This document shows, piece after piece, positions 6,972 to 12,893 of a DNA stretch of 12,893 bases. Source of the stretch: Actinomycetes bacterium (GTDB taxonomy: Bacteria > Actinomycetota > Actinomycetes > Mycobacteriales > Mycobacteriaceae); NCBI GenBank assembly GCA_023415515.1, contig JAEZKH010000377.1, positions 1-12,893 of the forward strand, in the 5' to 3' direction. The translations under genes and the position numbers were made by a program. How positions within the stretch are numbered: the stretch's first letter is position 1; every line of letters starts with the position of its first letter. The notes under the pieces were generated by a model. That model saw only the letters and a program-made list of their open reading frames with translations. It was not told the origin of the DNA and ran no database searches.

Positions 6972-6977
6972 AGACTA
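6972..6977 (-). promoter_or_regulatory. Possible -10 element of gntR (leaderless start)
   Basis: On the minus strand this reads TAGTCT, fitting the mycobacterial TANNNT -10 pattern, and the gntR ATG follows after 6 nt, as in leaderless mycobacterial transcripts. No good -35 is visible. The expected -35 position coincides with the operator-like site at 6997-7008, so binding there would block this promoter. This is weak evidence from one hexamer. Confidence 0.3.
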
Positions 6978-6996
6978 GTCGCGGCCGATGACCACC

Positions 6997-7008
6997 TGGT
7001 CTAGGCCA
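6997..7008. promoter_or_regulatory. DasR/NagR-like operator, site 1
   Basis: TGGTCTAGGCCA matches 11 of 12 positions of the palindrome TGGTCTAGACCA, the core recognised by HutC-subfamily regulators such as DasR. It lies 31 bp upstream of the gntR start codon and about 40 bp upstream of the permease -35 element. The position suits autoregulation of gntR. Binding is inferred, not shown. Confidence 0.6.
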
Positions 7009-7048
7009 TTTGGTTTTGTAAACGTTTCGTGACTGCCCGCGGGTGCTC

Positions 7049-7077
7049 TTGACGGTGGCGTGCGCCACACCCATACT
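7049..7077 (+). promoter_or_regulatory. Predicted sigma-70-type promoter of the permease operon
   Basis: The -35 TTGACG (7049-7054, 5 of 6 matches to consensus) and -10 CATACT (7072-7077, 4 of 6) are separated by 17 bp. Transcription would start near 7084-7086, giving a leader of about 40 nt before the ATG at 7126. The second operator-like site falls at about +7 to +18, where a bound repressor would block initiation or escape. Confidence 0.6.
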
Positions 7078-7091
7078 ACGGTTCGACCACA

Positions 7092-7103
7092 TGGTCTATA
7101 CCA
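7092..7103. promoter_or_regulatory. DasR/NagR-like operator, site 2
   Basis: TGGTCTATACCA also matches the TGGTCTAGACCA palindrome at 11 of 12 positions, with the mismatch at a different base from site 1. It lies immediately downstream of the predicted permease transcription start, and its centre is about 95 bp (nine helical turns) from that of site 1. An overlapping palindrome, GACCA-CA-TGGTC (7085-7096), shares its left half. Confidence 0.65.
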
Positions 7104-7115
7104 ACACTCTGCGAT

Positions 7116-7120
7116 GGAGA
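7116..7120 (+). promoter_or_regulatory. Ribosome binding site fixing the permease start
   Basis: GGAGA lies 5 nt before the ATG at 7126. It overlaps another in-frame ATG at 7114, which has no such site of its own. This favours 7126 as the start, and the -10 at 7072-7077 excludes the more upstream in-frame ATG at 7060. Confidence 0.6.
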
Positions 7121-7125
7121 ACCTC

Positions 7126-8628
7126 ATGACGAGTCCCGATCCGTCGGCCGGCGGCGACGCCGCTGACCTCGCAAAGTTCGGCTACACCCAATCCATGGAG
7201 CGGCGCACGGGGCGCTTCGCGTCCTTCGCCGTGGCGTTCACGTTCGTGTCTATCGCCACCGGCATCTTCACCACATACGGGTCGGTGCTGAACTCGTCCG
7301 GACCGATGGGCATCTGGACCTGGCCCATCGCCACCATCGGCCAACTGGCCGTGGCATTCGTTCTCGGCGCGCTCGCGGCGCGGATCCCGGTGACCGGCTA
7401 CCACTACCAGTGGATGTCGCGGCTGGCCAATCCCGTGCTCGGCTGGATTCTCGGTTGGATCTCGTTCACGTTCCTGGCCATCGTGGTGGTCGCGGTGGAC
7501 TACACCATCGCCTCGACGATCTTCCCGGTGCTGCTGAACTACGAAGGCACCGCGACGATCGCGTGGCTGGTGACCGGCCTCGTGCTTCTGCTGCAGGCGC
7601 TGCTGGTCGGATTCTCGACGCCGTGGGCGGAGCGGGTGAACAACGCCTTCGTGTCACTCGAGCTCATCGGCATGGTGGCGCTGACGGTGTTGCTGCTGAT
7701 CGTGGCCGCCGTCCGAGGGGAGTCGGATGCGTCGAACCTGTTCAGCCTCGGCGCAGTTCCCGCTGAGGGCTACTGGAGCTTCGGCGACCTGACCACCGCT
7801 GGGCCGTGGATGCTCGGCTTCCTGCTCGGCGCATTCACCATCGTCGGCTTCGAGTCCGCTGCCAACCTCGCCGAGGAGACCAATGACCCCGAACGGGTTG
7901 TGCCACGCGCGATGTGGCAGGCGGTGCTGGCATCGGGGGTGCTCGGCTTCCTGTTCATCATCGCCGTGACGCTGGCGGCCGGTGACCCCGTCGCGCTCGC
8001 CGAATCCGGCACGCCGATCGCCGATGTCATCGACAACACGCTGGGGTCGGCCGTCGCCACCCTGCTGCTGCTGATGGTGGTGCTCGCGATCTTCGCCTGC
8101 GGTCTGGTCATCATGATCACCGGTGTCCGGCTGACGTGGGCGATGTCGCGCGACGAGCGCTTCCCCGGCTGGCAGCAGTGGAGCCAGATCTCACCCAAGT
8201 TCCACACCCCCCTGAAGGCGACCATCCTGTATGTCGTTCTCGCCGAGCTGATCCTGGCGATCTTCTCGCACTCGGAAACCGCGCTGTTCACGTTGTTCGG
8301 CGCTGCCACACTGCTGCCCGCGGTGATGTACGCATCGACGGTGGTGCTGTACCTGATCAAGCGGAGGTCGCTGCCGGTCAGCGACAAGTTCAACCTTGGC
8401 GCATGGGAGATCCCCGTCCTGGTGGTCGCGGTGGTGTGGCTGGCCTTCGAACTCGCGTTGTTCCGGGACTCGAGTTTCAAGCAGGCGTGGGCATACGTCA
8501 TCGTGATGTTGTTGATCGGCGCCTGCTACCTCGCCTACCTGCTGGCCAGCAGGGGCAAGAGCGGTCTGACGATGCCGGGTATGGCTTCGATCGACGCCGA
8601 ACTCGACGCCGAGGCTGCGAAGGACTGA
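7126..8628 (+). CDS. APC-superfamily amino acid/amine permease (500 aa)
   Basis: A cytoplasmic-membrane secondary transporter of the amino acid-polyamine-organocation superfamily, most like its ACT (amino acid/choline transporter) branch. The N-terminal cytoplasmic stretch ends in FGYTQSMERRTGRFASFAVAF (from about residue 18), the typical lead into TM1, followed by the unwound-helix region SIATGIFTTYG (42-52). Other marks are GPMGIWTW (59-66), the PVTGYHYQWMSRLANP loop (88-103) and the AEETNDPERVVPR segment around residues 248-260, conserved in this family. About 12 hydrophobic segments are visible, with a short acidic C-terminal tail. It is first in an operon with a glycerol-kinase-like gene 2 bp downstream, so its substrate is probably phosphorylated after import. 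Glycerol normally enters by facilitators, so a charged amine or amino-acid-like substrate is more likely. The exact substrate cannot be read from sequence. Confidence 0.88.
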   Translation: MTSPDPSAGGDAADLAKFGYTQSMERRTGRFASFAVAFTFVSIATGIFTTYGSVLNSSGPMGIWTWPIATIGQLAVAFVLGALAARIPVTGYHYQWMSRLANPVLGWILGWISFTFLAIVVVAVDYTIASTIFPVLLNYEGTATIAWLVTGLVLLLQALLVGFSTPWAERVNNAFVSLELIGMVALTVLLLIVAAVRGESDASNLFSLGAVPAEGYWSFGDLTTAGPWMLGFLLGAFTIVGFESAANLAEETNDPERVVPRAMWQAVLASGVLGFLFIIAVTLAAGDPVALAESGTPIADVIDNTLGSAVATLLLLMVVLAIFACGLVIMITGVRLTWAMSRDERFPGWQQWSQISPKFHTPLKATILYVVLAELILAIFSHSETALFTLFGAATLLPAVMYASTVVLYLIKRRSLPVSDKFNLGAWEIPVLVVAVVWLAFELALFRDSSFKQAWAYVIVMLLIGACYLAYLLASRGKSGLTMPGMASIDAELDAEAAKD

Positions 8629-8630
8629 CC

Positions 8631-10079
8631 ATGCCGCACTGCCTGGCCATCGACCAGGGTACGTCGGGGACGAAGGCCGTGGTCGTCGGCATCGACGAGG
8701 ATGGCGCCACGCAGGTCGCCTCCATCGCCGAGGTCGCCGTACGGCCTGAGTACCTGGCCGCGGGCGGTGTCGAGCAGGATCCGGAAGCGCTGTTCGACTC
8801 CGTCGTCGGCGCGGGCCGAAAGGCACTGGCGCAGGCCGGCGTTCCCGTCGCAGCGGTTGCGCTGGCAAACCAGGGCGAAACGGTCCTCGCCTGGAACAGG
8901 CGCACCGGTGAGCCGCTGACACCTGCGGTGGTGTGGCAGGACCGCCGCGCCGAGTCGATCTGCGGACCGCTCGCAGCGGCGGCGCCGACGGTGGCGCAAC
9001 GCACCGGATTGGTGCTCGACCCGTATTTCTCCGCGCCCAAAATGGCGTGGATACGGGCGAACATGACCACCGACGGCGTCGTCACCACCACCGACACCTG
9101 GTTGATCCACCGGTTGTGCGGAGCATTCGTCACCGATGCCTCCACCGCGAGCAGATCGCTGTTGCTCTCGCTGGACTCCGTCGAGTGGGACGACGAGCTG
9201 ATCGGGCTGTTCGGGCTGACCGGCGAGGCACTTCCCGAGATCGTCGGGTGCGACCAGACCGTCGGCAGCACGGACCTTTTCGGCCCGACGATTCCGGTGG
9301 CGGGTTTGATCGTCGACCAGCAGGCCGCGCTGCTGGCCGAGAGCTGCCTCGCACCGGGCGACGCCAAATGCACGTTCGGCACCGGGGCGTTTCTGCTGGC
9401 CCAACTGGGTTCGAACTCGACACGGTCGCAGTCAGGTCTGACGACGTCGGTGGCGTGGCGGCTGCGCGACGCCACCTCGTATTGCGTGGACGGACAGGTC
9501 TACACCGCTGCCTCCGCGATCCGCTGGGCCGTCGACCTGGGCTTGGTTCCGGCCGCCGACCACATCGACGCCGTCGCAGCCGATTCCAGCGACGGGGTGA
9601 TGTGTGTGCCCGCTCTCGCCGGACTTGCTGCCCCGTGGTGGGACTCTGCGGCGACTGCGTCGTTCTCCGGCATGACGCTGGGCAGCGGTCGCGGTCAGTT
9701 GGTGCGTGCACTGCTGGAGGGCATCGCGGCTCAGGTCGCCGCACTCGCCGACCTCGTCGCCACCGATCTGGCACAGCCGCTGACCCGGTTACGGGTCGAC
9801 GGCGGCCTCACCCGATCCGCAGTGCTCATGCAGGCGCAGGCCGACCTCGCGCGTATCCCCGTCGACATCTACCCGTCGTTGCACGCCACCGCACTCGGAG
9901 CGGCGGCGTGCGCGCGGCTGGCCCTGGATTCCGGCCTCGACATCGCAGCCGCCGTCGGCACGTGGACGCCTGAGCGCACATACGAACCCGCCTGGTCGGC
10001 GGACCGGGCCGAGGAGTTCATGTCGGCTTGGATGCGGGCCGCGGAATCCGTTCGGGCGCATAAGGAGACAGCCACATGA
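8631..10079 (+). CDS. FGGY-family carbohydrate kinase, glycerol kinase-like (482 aa)
   Basis: An ATP-dependent sugar/polyol kinase clearly related to glycerol kinase. Seen in order: LAIDQGTSGTKA (5-16, phosphate-binding loop and Asp8), NQGET (80-84), VVWQDRR (100-106), GLVLDPYFSAPKMAWI (126-141), DTWLIHRL (155-162), DQQAALL (229-235), CTFGTGAF (247-254), and the C-terminal DGGLTRS and ATALGAA motifs. By comparison with E. coli GlpK, Glu84, Trp103, Tyr135, Asp245 and Phe270 of the glycerol pocket are kept (here Glu83, Trp102, Tyr132, Asp229, Phe254), but Arg83 is replaced by Gly82. The protein is slightly shorter than GlpK (about 500 aa). AAGGA at 8620-8624 sets the start. It probably phosphorylates a glycerol-like primary alcohol with a changed group near Gly82. 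A normal glycerol kinase is possible but less likely. Confidence 0.9.
   Translation: MPHCLAIDQGTSGTKAVVVGIDEDGATQVASIAEVAVRPEYLAAGGVEQDPEALFDSVVGAGRKALAQAGVPVAAVALANQGETVLAWNRRTGEPLTPAVVWQDRRAESICGPLAAAAPTVAQRTGLVLDPYFSAPKMAWIRANMTTDGVVTTTDTWLIHRLCGAFVTDASTASRSLLLSLDSVEWDDELIGLFGLTGEALPEIVGCDQTVGSTDLFGPTIPVAGLIVDQQAALLAESCLAPGDAKCTFGTGAFLLAQLGSNSTRSQSGLTTSVAWRLRDATSYCVDGQVYTAASAIRWAVDLGLVPAADHIDAVAADSSDGVMCVPALAGLAAPWWDSAATASFSGMTLGSGRGQLVRALLEGIAAQVAALADLVATDLAQPLTRLRVDGGLTRSAVLMQAQADLARIPVDIYPSLHATALGAAACARLALDSGLDIAAAVGTWTPERTYEPAWSADRAEEFMSAWMRAAESVRAHKETAT
10062..10067 (+). promoter_or_regulatory. Ribosome binding site of the GlpA-like gene
   Basis: AAGGAG lies 8 nt before the ATG at 10076, inside the 3' end of the kinase gene. 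Together with the ATGA stop/start overlap this fixes the start and suggests coupled translation. Confidence 0.7.
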
Positions 10080-11461
10080 GCGGGCCCCCCTCCGACGTCG
10101 TCGTGGTCGGCGCGGGCATCGTCGGTTGCGCCATCGCGCGCGCCCTGGCGGGCGCCAATCTCACCGTGACGCTGGTCGAAGCGCGCGCCGATGTCGGCGA
10201 CGGCACCAGCAAGGCCAACACCGCCTTGTTGCACACCGGATACGACGCATCACCGGGCACCCTCGAGTCGAAACTGGTGGCGCGCGGTTACGAACTGCTC
10301 GGTGCCTACGCCGAGCAGACCGGGATACCGGTCGAGCGCACCGGGGCACTCCTTGTGGCGTGGACCGACGAGGAACTCGACGCCCTGCCCGGCCTGAAGG
10401 ACAAGGCGGAAAAGAACTTCTACCACCGCTGCGAGATCGTCGACGCCGACGAGGTGTACCGCAGGGTGCCCGATCTCGGCCAGGGCGTGCTCGGCGGACT
10501 GACCGTGCCCGGCGAGTCGATCATCTGCACCTGGACGACGAATCTCGCGCTGGCCACCGACGCCGTCGCGCGCGGCGCCCGGTTGACGCGCGGCGCTCGC
10601 ATCACCGGCGTAACGGCCGGCGACGAGTTCACCACGCTGCAAACCACCCGCGGCGAGGTGTCCGGACGCTGGATCGTCAACGCGGCGGGTCTCGGCGCCG
10701 ACTACATCGACGCGGAGTTCGGCTATCACCGCTTCACGGTCACTCCCCGCCGCGGGGAACTTCTGGTGTTCGACAAGCTGACCAGGCCGATGGTGCCGTG
10801 CATCGTGCTCGCCGTCCCGTCGTCGCGCGGCAAAGGGGTGCTGGTCAGCCCGACCATCTACGGCAATGTGATGGTGGGCCCGACATCGGAGAACCTTGAA
10901 GACCGGAGCGCCACAGGCACTTCCGAAGACGGCTTCGAATTCCTTGTCTCCAAGGGTCGCGCATTGATGCCGTCGCTGTTCGAGGAGGAGATCACCGCGA
11001 CCTACGCGGGTCTGCGCGCAGCCACCGAACACGACGACTACCTCATCGACATCGATACGCGGGCACGCTACCTGCTCGTCGGCGGAATCCGGTCCACCGG
11101 GCTGACATCGGGGATGGCGATCGCCGAGTACGTCACCGGTCTGCTCGCCGAAGCCGGACTCGACGTCACCGAGCGGGCCGAACTTCCGGCACCGCCGCAG
11201 ATGCCGAACCTCGGCGAGGCGTTCGTCCGCCCGTACCAGGACGCCGCGCGCATCGCGGCCGACCCCGAGTACGGCCGCATCGTCTGCTTCTGCGAGCGGG
11301 TCACCGCAGGCGAGGTTCGCGATGCGTTCCGATCCCCCATCCCGCCCGCCGATCTCGACGGGCTGCGCCGCCGGACCCGGATCATGAACGGGCGCTGCCA
11401 AGGCTTCTACTGCGGCGCGCACACCGCGGCACTACTGGATGCGAACGGCGCTTCGCGGTGA
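10076..11461 (+). CDS. GlpA-like FAD-dependent dehydrogenase with C-terminal [2Fe-2S] BFD domain (461 aa)
   Basis: A flavoprotein of the DAO (glycerol-3-phosphate dehydrogenase / L-2-hydroxyglutarate dehydrogenase) family. The FAD-binding GAGIVG is at 12-17 with the ribose-binding Glu35. TSKANTALLHTGYD (44-57) and GGIRSTGLTSGMAIAEYV near the C-terminal end of the flavin domain are typical of the GlpA group that carries a bacterioferritin-associated-ferredoxin (BFD) domain. That domain follows at about 400-450: Cys404-X-Cys406-X34-Cys441-X4-Cys446, a complete set of [2Fe-2S] ligands. It is expected to oxidise the phosphorylated product of the upstream kinase at a secondary alcohol and pass electrons to the cluster. 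It overlaps the kinase by ATGA and the next gene by GTGA. The precise substrate is unknown; sn-glycerol 3-phosphate is the default alternative. No signal peptide or membrane segment is seen. Confidence 0.88.
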   Translation: MSGPPSDVVVVGAGIVGCAIARALAGANLTVTLVEARADVGDGTSKANTALLHTGYDASPGTLESKLVARGYELLGAYAEQTGIPVERTGALLVAWTDEELDALPGLKDKAEKNFYHRCEIVDADEVYRRVPDLGQGVLGGLTVPGESIICTWTTNLALATDAVARGARLTRGARITGVTAGDEFTTLQTTRGEVSGRWIVNAAGLGADYIDAEFGYHRFTVTPRRGELLVFDKLTRPMVPCIVLAVPSSRGKGVLVSPTIYGNVMVGPTSENLEDRSATGTSEDGFEFLVSKGRALMPSLFEEEITATYAGLRAATEHDDYLIDIDTRARYLLVGGIRSTGLTSGMAIAEYVTGLLAEAGLDVTERAELPAPPQMPNLGEAFVRPYQDAARIAADPEYGRIVCFCERVTAGEVRDAFRSPIPPADLDGLRRRTRIMNGRCQGFYCGAHTAALLDANGASR

Positions 11462-12699
11462 CCGACCAGCATGTGGCTGTCGTGATCGTCGGGGGCGGCC
11501 CGTCCGGCCTGACCGCCGCAGCCGCGCTCGCCGGTCAGGTGCATGGCGACGTGCTCGTCGTCGAACGCGAAGCGCAGACCGGCGGAATACCCAGGCACAG
11601 CGACCATCTCGGCTACGGCATGCGCGATCTCAAGCGGTTCATCTCCGGCCCCGCCTACGCCAAACGCCTCACCGCGATGGCCGTGGACGCAGGAGCAACA
11701 CTGGAAACCGAGGCGATGGTCACCGGGTGGGTGGGTGAGCGAGGTCTGCAGATCACGTCGCCGCGCGGGCTGCGCACGGTCACCGCCGACGCCGTCGTGC
11801 TGGCCACCGGCGCGAGAGAGCGGCCCAGGCCCGCGCGCCTGGTACCCGGCGATCGGCCCGACGGCGTGTACACCACCGGACAACTGCAGAACCTCGTACA
11901 CGTTCACCACGCCGAGGTCGGCCGTCGCGCGTTGATCGTCGGGGCGGAACTGGTCAGCTGGTCGGCGGTCCTGACATTGCGCGAGGCCGGTTGCGCCACA
12001 GTCGGAATGGTCAGCGGCTATCCACGCTCAGAGGCATACGCGGTCTTTCGACTGCCGGGGCGCGCGCTGACCCGCGGCCCGGTGTTCACCCGCAGTCGGA
12101 TCGTCGGCATCGAGGGCAAGCAGCGCGTGCGCGCCGCGATCGTGGAGAACATCGACACCGGCGCGCGCACCACCGTCGACTGCGACACGGTCGTGTTCAC
12201 CGGCGACTGGATTCCCGACCACGAACTGGCTCGCACCGGCGACCTCGCGATGGATCCCGCGACGCGCGGACCGCTCGTCGATGCGGCACTGCGTACCAGC
12301 AGCCCCGGCGTGTTCGCCGTCGGCAACCTGCTGCATCCCGTCGACACCGCCGACGGCGCGGCGCTGGACGGCCGGCATGTGACGACCGCAGTGAAAGGCT
12401 GGCTGCAGCGCCGTGACGAGGCGCCGAAAGCTGTTCGCATTCGCACCGACGGACCGTTCAGATGGGTTGCCCCTCAACTTGTTTCACCCGAGGGCGGCGT
12501 CGCGGCCCGGGGTGATCTGCTGTTCTGGGTTGACGAGTATCGACGGTTTCCGAAGCTGCGCGCCGTTCAGGACGGCCGGACGCTGGCGACGAAGCGCACG
12601 CCGTGGCCCGCCGCGCCGGGGCGGGTGTACCGGGCGCCGTGGTCGCTGGTGGCGGGCGCCGACCCGGCGGGCGGCGACATCACGGTCTCGTTCGCCTGA
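11458..12699 (+). CDS. GlpB/HcnB-like FAD/NAD(P)-binding oxidoreductase (413 aa)
   Basis: A pyridine-nucleotide-disulfide-reductase-type flavoprotein, the usual partner of GlpA-BFD proteins in polyol-phosphate or opine/HCN-type dehydrogenase complexes. The FAD-binding GGGPSG is at 12-17, with Glu36 ending the second strand. ATGARERPR (116-124) is the conserved ATG motif. A second, weaker nucleotide-binding fold begins around ALIVGAELVSWSA (158-170), and SPGVFAVGNLLHPVDTADGA near residue 285 is the C-terminal FAD motif. Many relatives read PRHC near residue 45; here it is PRHS (45-48), so a redox Cys may be absent. About 80 residues after the core form an extra C-terminal part. The GTG start overlaps the previous stop as GTGA with no strong ribosome binding site, implying translational coupling. 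It probably forms a two-subunit enzyme with the upstream protein. Confidence 0.85.
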   Translation: MTDQHVAVVIVGGGPSGLTAAAALAGQVHGDVLVVEREAQTGGIPRHSDHLGYGMRDLKRFISGPAYAKRLTAMAVDAGATLETEAMVTGWVGERGLQITSPRGLRTVTADAVVLATGARERPRPARLVPGDRPDGVYTTGQLQNLVHVHHAEVGRRALIVGAELVSWSAVLTLREAGCATVGMVSGYPRSEAYAVFRLPGRALTRGPVFTRSRIVGIEGKQRVRAAIVENIDTGARTTVDCDTVVFTGDWIPDHELARTGDLAMDPATRGPLVDAALRTSSPGVFAVGNLLHPVDTADGAALDGRHVTTAVKGWLQRRDEAPKAVRIRTDGPFRWVAPQLVSPEGGVAARGDLLFWVDEYRRFPKLRAVQDGRTLATKRTPWPAAPGRVYRAPWSLVAGADPAGGDITVSFA

Positions 12700-12704
12700 C
12701 TTCC

Positions 12705-12765
12705 CGCGAAACGACATTCCAGTACGCCTCTACTCGCACTTCGTGTACCGGAATGTCGTTTCGCG
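12705..12765. terminator. Long hairpin between convergent genes (bidirectional terminator or repeat element)
   Basis: CGCGAAACGACATTCC (12705-12720) and GGAATGTCGTTTCGCG (12750-12765) are perfect reverse complements over 16 bp. After one mismatch, GTAC pairs with GTAC (12722-12725 and 12745-12748), leaving a loop of about 19 nt. The structure occupies almost all of the 71-bp gap between the oxidoreductase stop and the convergent gene's stop. There is no T-run, so it is not a canonical intrinsic terminator, though mycobacterial terminators often lack one. Its length and symmetry could also mean a dispersed palindromic repeat. Confidence 0.65.
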
Positions 12766-12770
12766 CAGAA

Positions 12771-12893
12771 CTAGACAGGCAGCAGTGCGTCGATGACGCT
12801 TGCCAATTGCTTGGCCGAGCGGCATTCGTGCATCGGGATGACCTCCTCGTAGCGGGGCACCGCCGAGTCGCCGCTGCCCCACAGGTGCCGCGG
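12771..12893 (-). CDS. C-terminal fragment of an unrecognised protein (cut by window edge)
   Basis: An uninterrupted minus-strand frame runs in from the right edge and ends in TAG at 12771-12773, giving the last 40 residues of a protein. It begins PRHLWGSGDSAVPRYEEV and ends in a helix-like stretch, SAKQLASVIDALLPV. The composition is normal for a cytoplasmic protein, and the frame converges properly on the hairpin next to it. I do not recognise the family from this fragment. The true start lies outside the window. Confidence 0.6.
   Translation of the reverse strand, partial: PRHLWGSGDSAVPRYEEVIPMHECRSAKQLASVIDALLPV

Noticed and set aside
7020..7027. AAACGTTT palindrome between the two operator-like sites
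   Set aside because: Only 8 bp are symmetrical and the flanks do not extend it. It could be chance, and no matching regulator is in the window.
5530..7092. A 520-codon open frame on the minus strand ending with NadD
   Set aside because: The part above 6168 runs over gntR in another frame and has Arg-rich low-complexity composition. NadD homology starts only at RRRLGVMGG.
8136..8630. N-terminal extension of the FGGY kinase frame inside the permease gene
   Set aside because: This is an out-of-frame reading of the permease. The kinase fold begins exactly at the ATG at 8631, which has an AAGGA site.
10250..11422. A 390-codon minus-strand frame opposite the GlpA-like gene
   Set aside because: It is an antisense shadow common in GC-rich DNA. 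The plus-strand gene has clear FAD and Fe-S motifs and operon overlaps; the antisense translation has no recognisable domain.
12771..12893. Assigning a hydrolase function to the 40-residue C-terminal fragment
   Set aside because: The fragment has no diagnostic motif that I can defend. Naming a family would be a guess.

Overview
The window looks like chromosomal DNA from a fast-growing mycobacterium (Mycolicibacterium/Mycobacterium). It is GC-rich. Its centre carries the block nadD-rsfS-gpgP-octT-degV in the same order and orientation as Rv2421c-Rv2417c of M. tuberculosis, including two genes of methylglucose lipopolysaccharide (MGLP) biosynthesis that are typical of mycobacteria. The genus call rests on recognised protein sequence and gene order, not on a database search.

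Left part (1-2868). Two secreted proteins of unknown function lie on the minus strand (77 aa and 302 aa). A RidA-family protein follows on the same strand. Diverging from ridA after 37 bp is a plus-strand NAD(P)-dependent dehydrogenase of the DapB / 2,4-diaminopentanoate dehydrogenase type. It converges on degV across a short hairpin.

Central minus-strand operon (2905-6965). Reading in the direction of transcription: a GntR/HutC regulator, then nadD (NAD biosynthesis), rsfS (ribosomal silencing factor), gpgP (glucosyl-3-phosphoglycerate phosphatase), octT (diglucosylglycerate octanoyltransferase) and degV (fatty-acid-binding fold). From nadD to degV the genes overlap or are 1 bp apart (GTGA, 22 bp overlap, 11 bp overlap, 1 bp gap), so translation is probably coupled. 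DegV has an unusual Asp/Val repeat tail encoded by a 12-bp tandem repeat.

Right part (6966-12699). A divergent plus-strand operon encodes an APC-superfamily permease, an FGGY kinase closely resembling glycerol kinase, a GlpA-like FAD dehydrogenase with a C-terminal [2Fe-2S] BFD-type domain, and a GlpB/HcnB-like FAD/NAD(P) oxidoreductase. The spacings are 2 bp, then 4-bp overlaps ATGA and GTGA. The intergenic region holds a good promoter (TTGACG-17-CATACT) and two near-palindromes that each match the DasR/NagR core TGGTCTAGACCA at 11 of 12 positions. One lies upstream of gntR and one just downstream of the predicted permease transcription start. The likely logic is import, phosphorylation, then oxidation of a glycerol-like substrate, repressed by the neighbouring GntR protein. 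The substrate is not known. The transporter is of an amino-acid/amine type, and the kinase has Gly where glycerol kinase has its glycerol-binding Arg, so glycerol itself is doubtful. This operon is the most interesting element in the window.

Right edge. A long near-perfect hairpin fills the gap between the operon and a convergent minus-strand gene, of which only the last 40 codons are inside the window. No tRNA, rRNA, CRISPR array or insertion sequence was seen, and no stretch over 300 bp lacks a gene.
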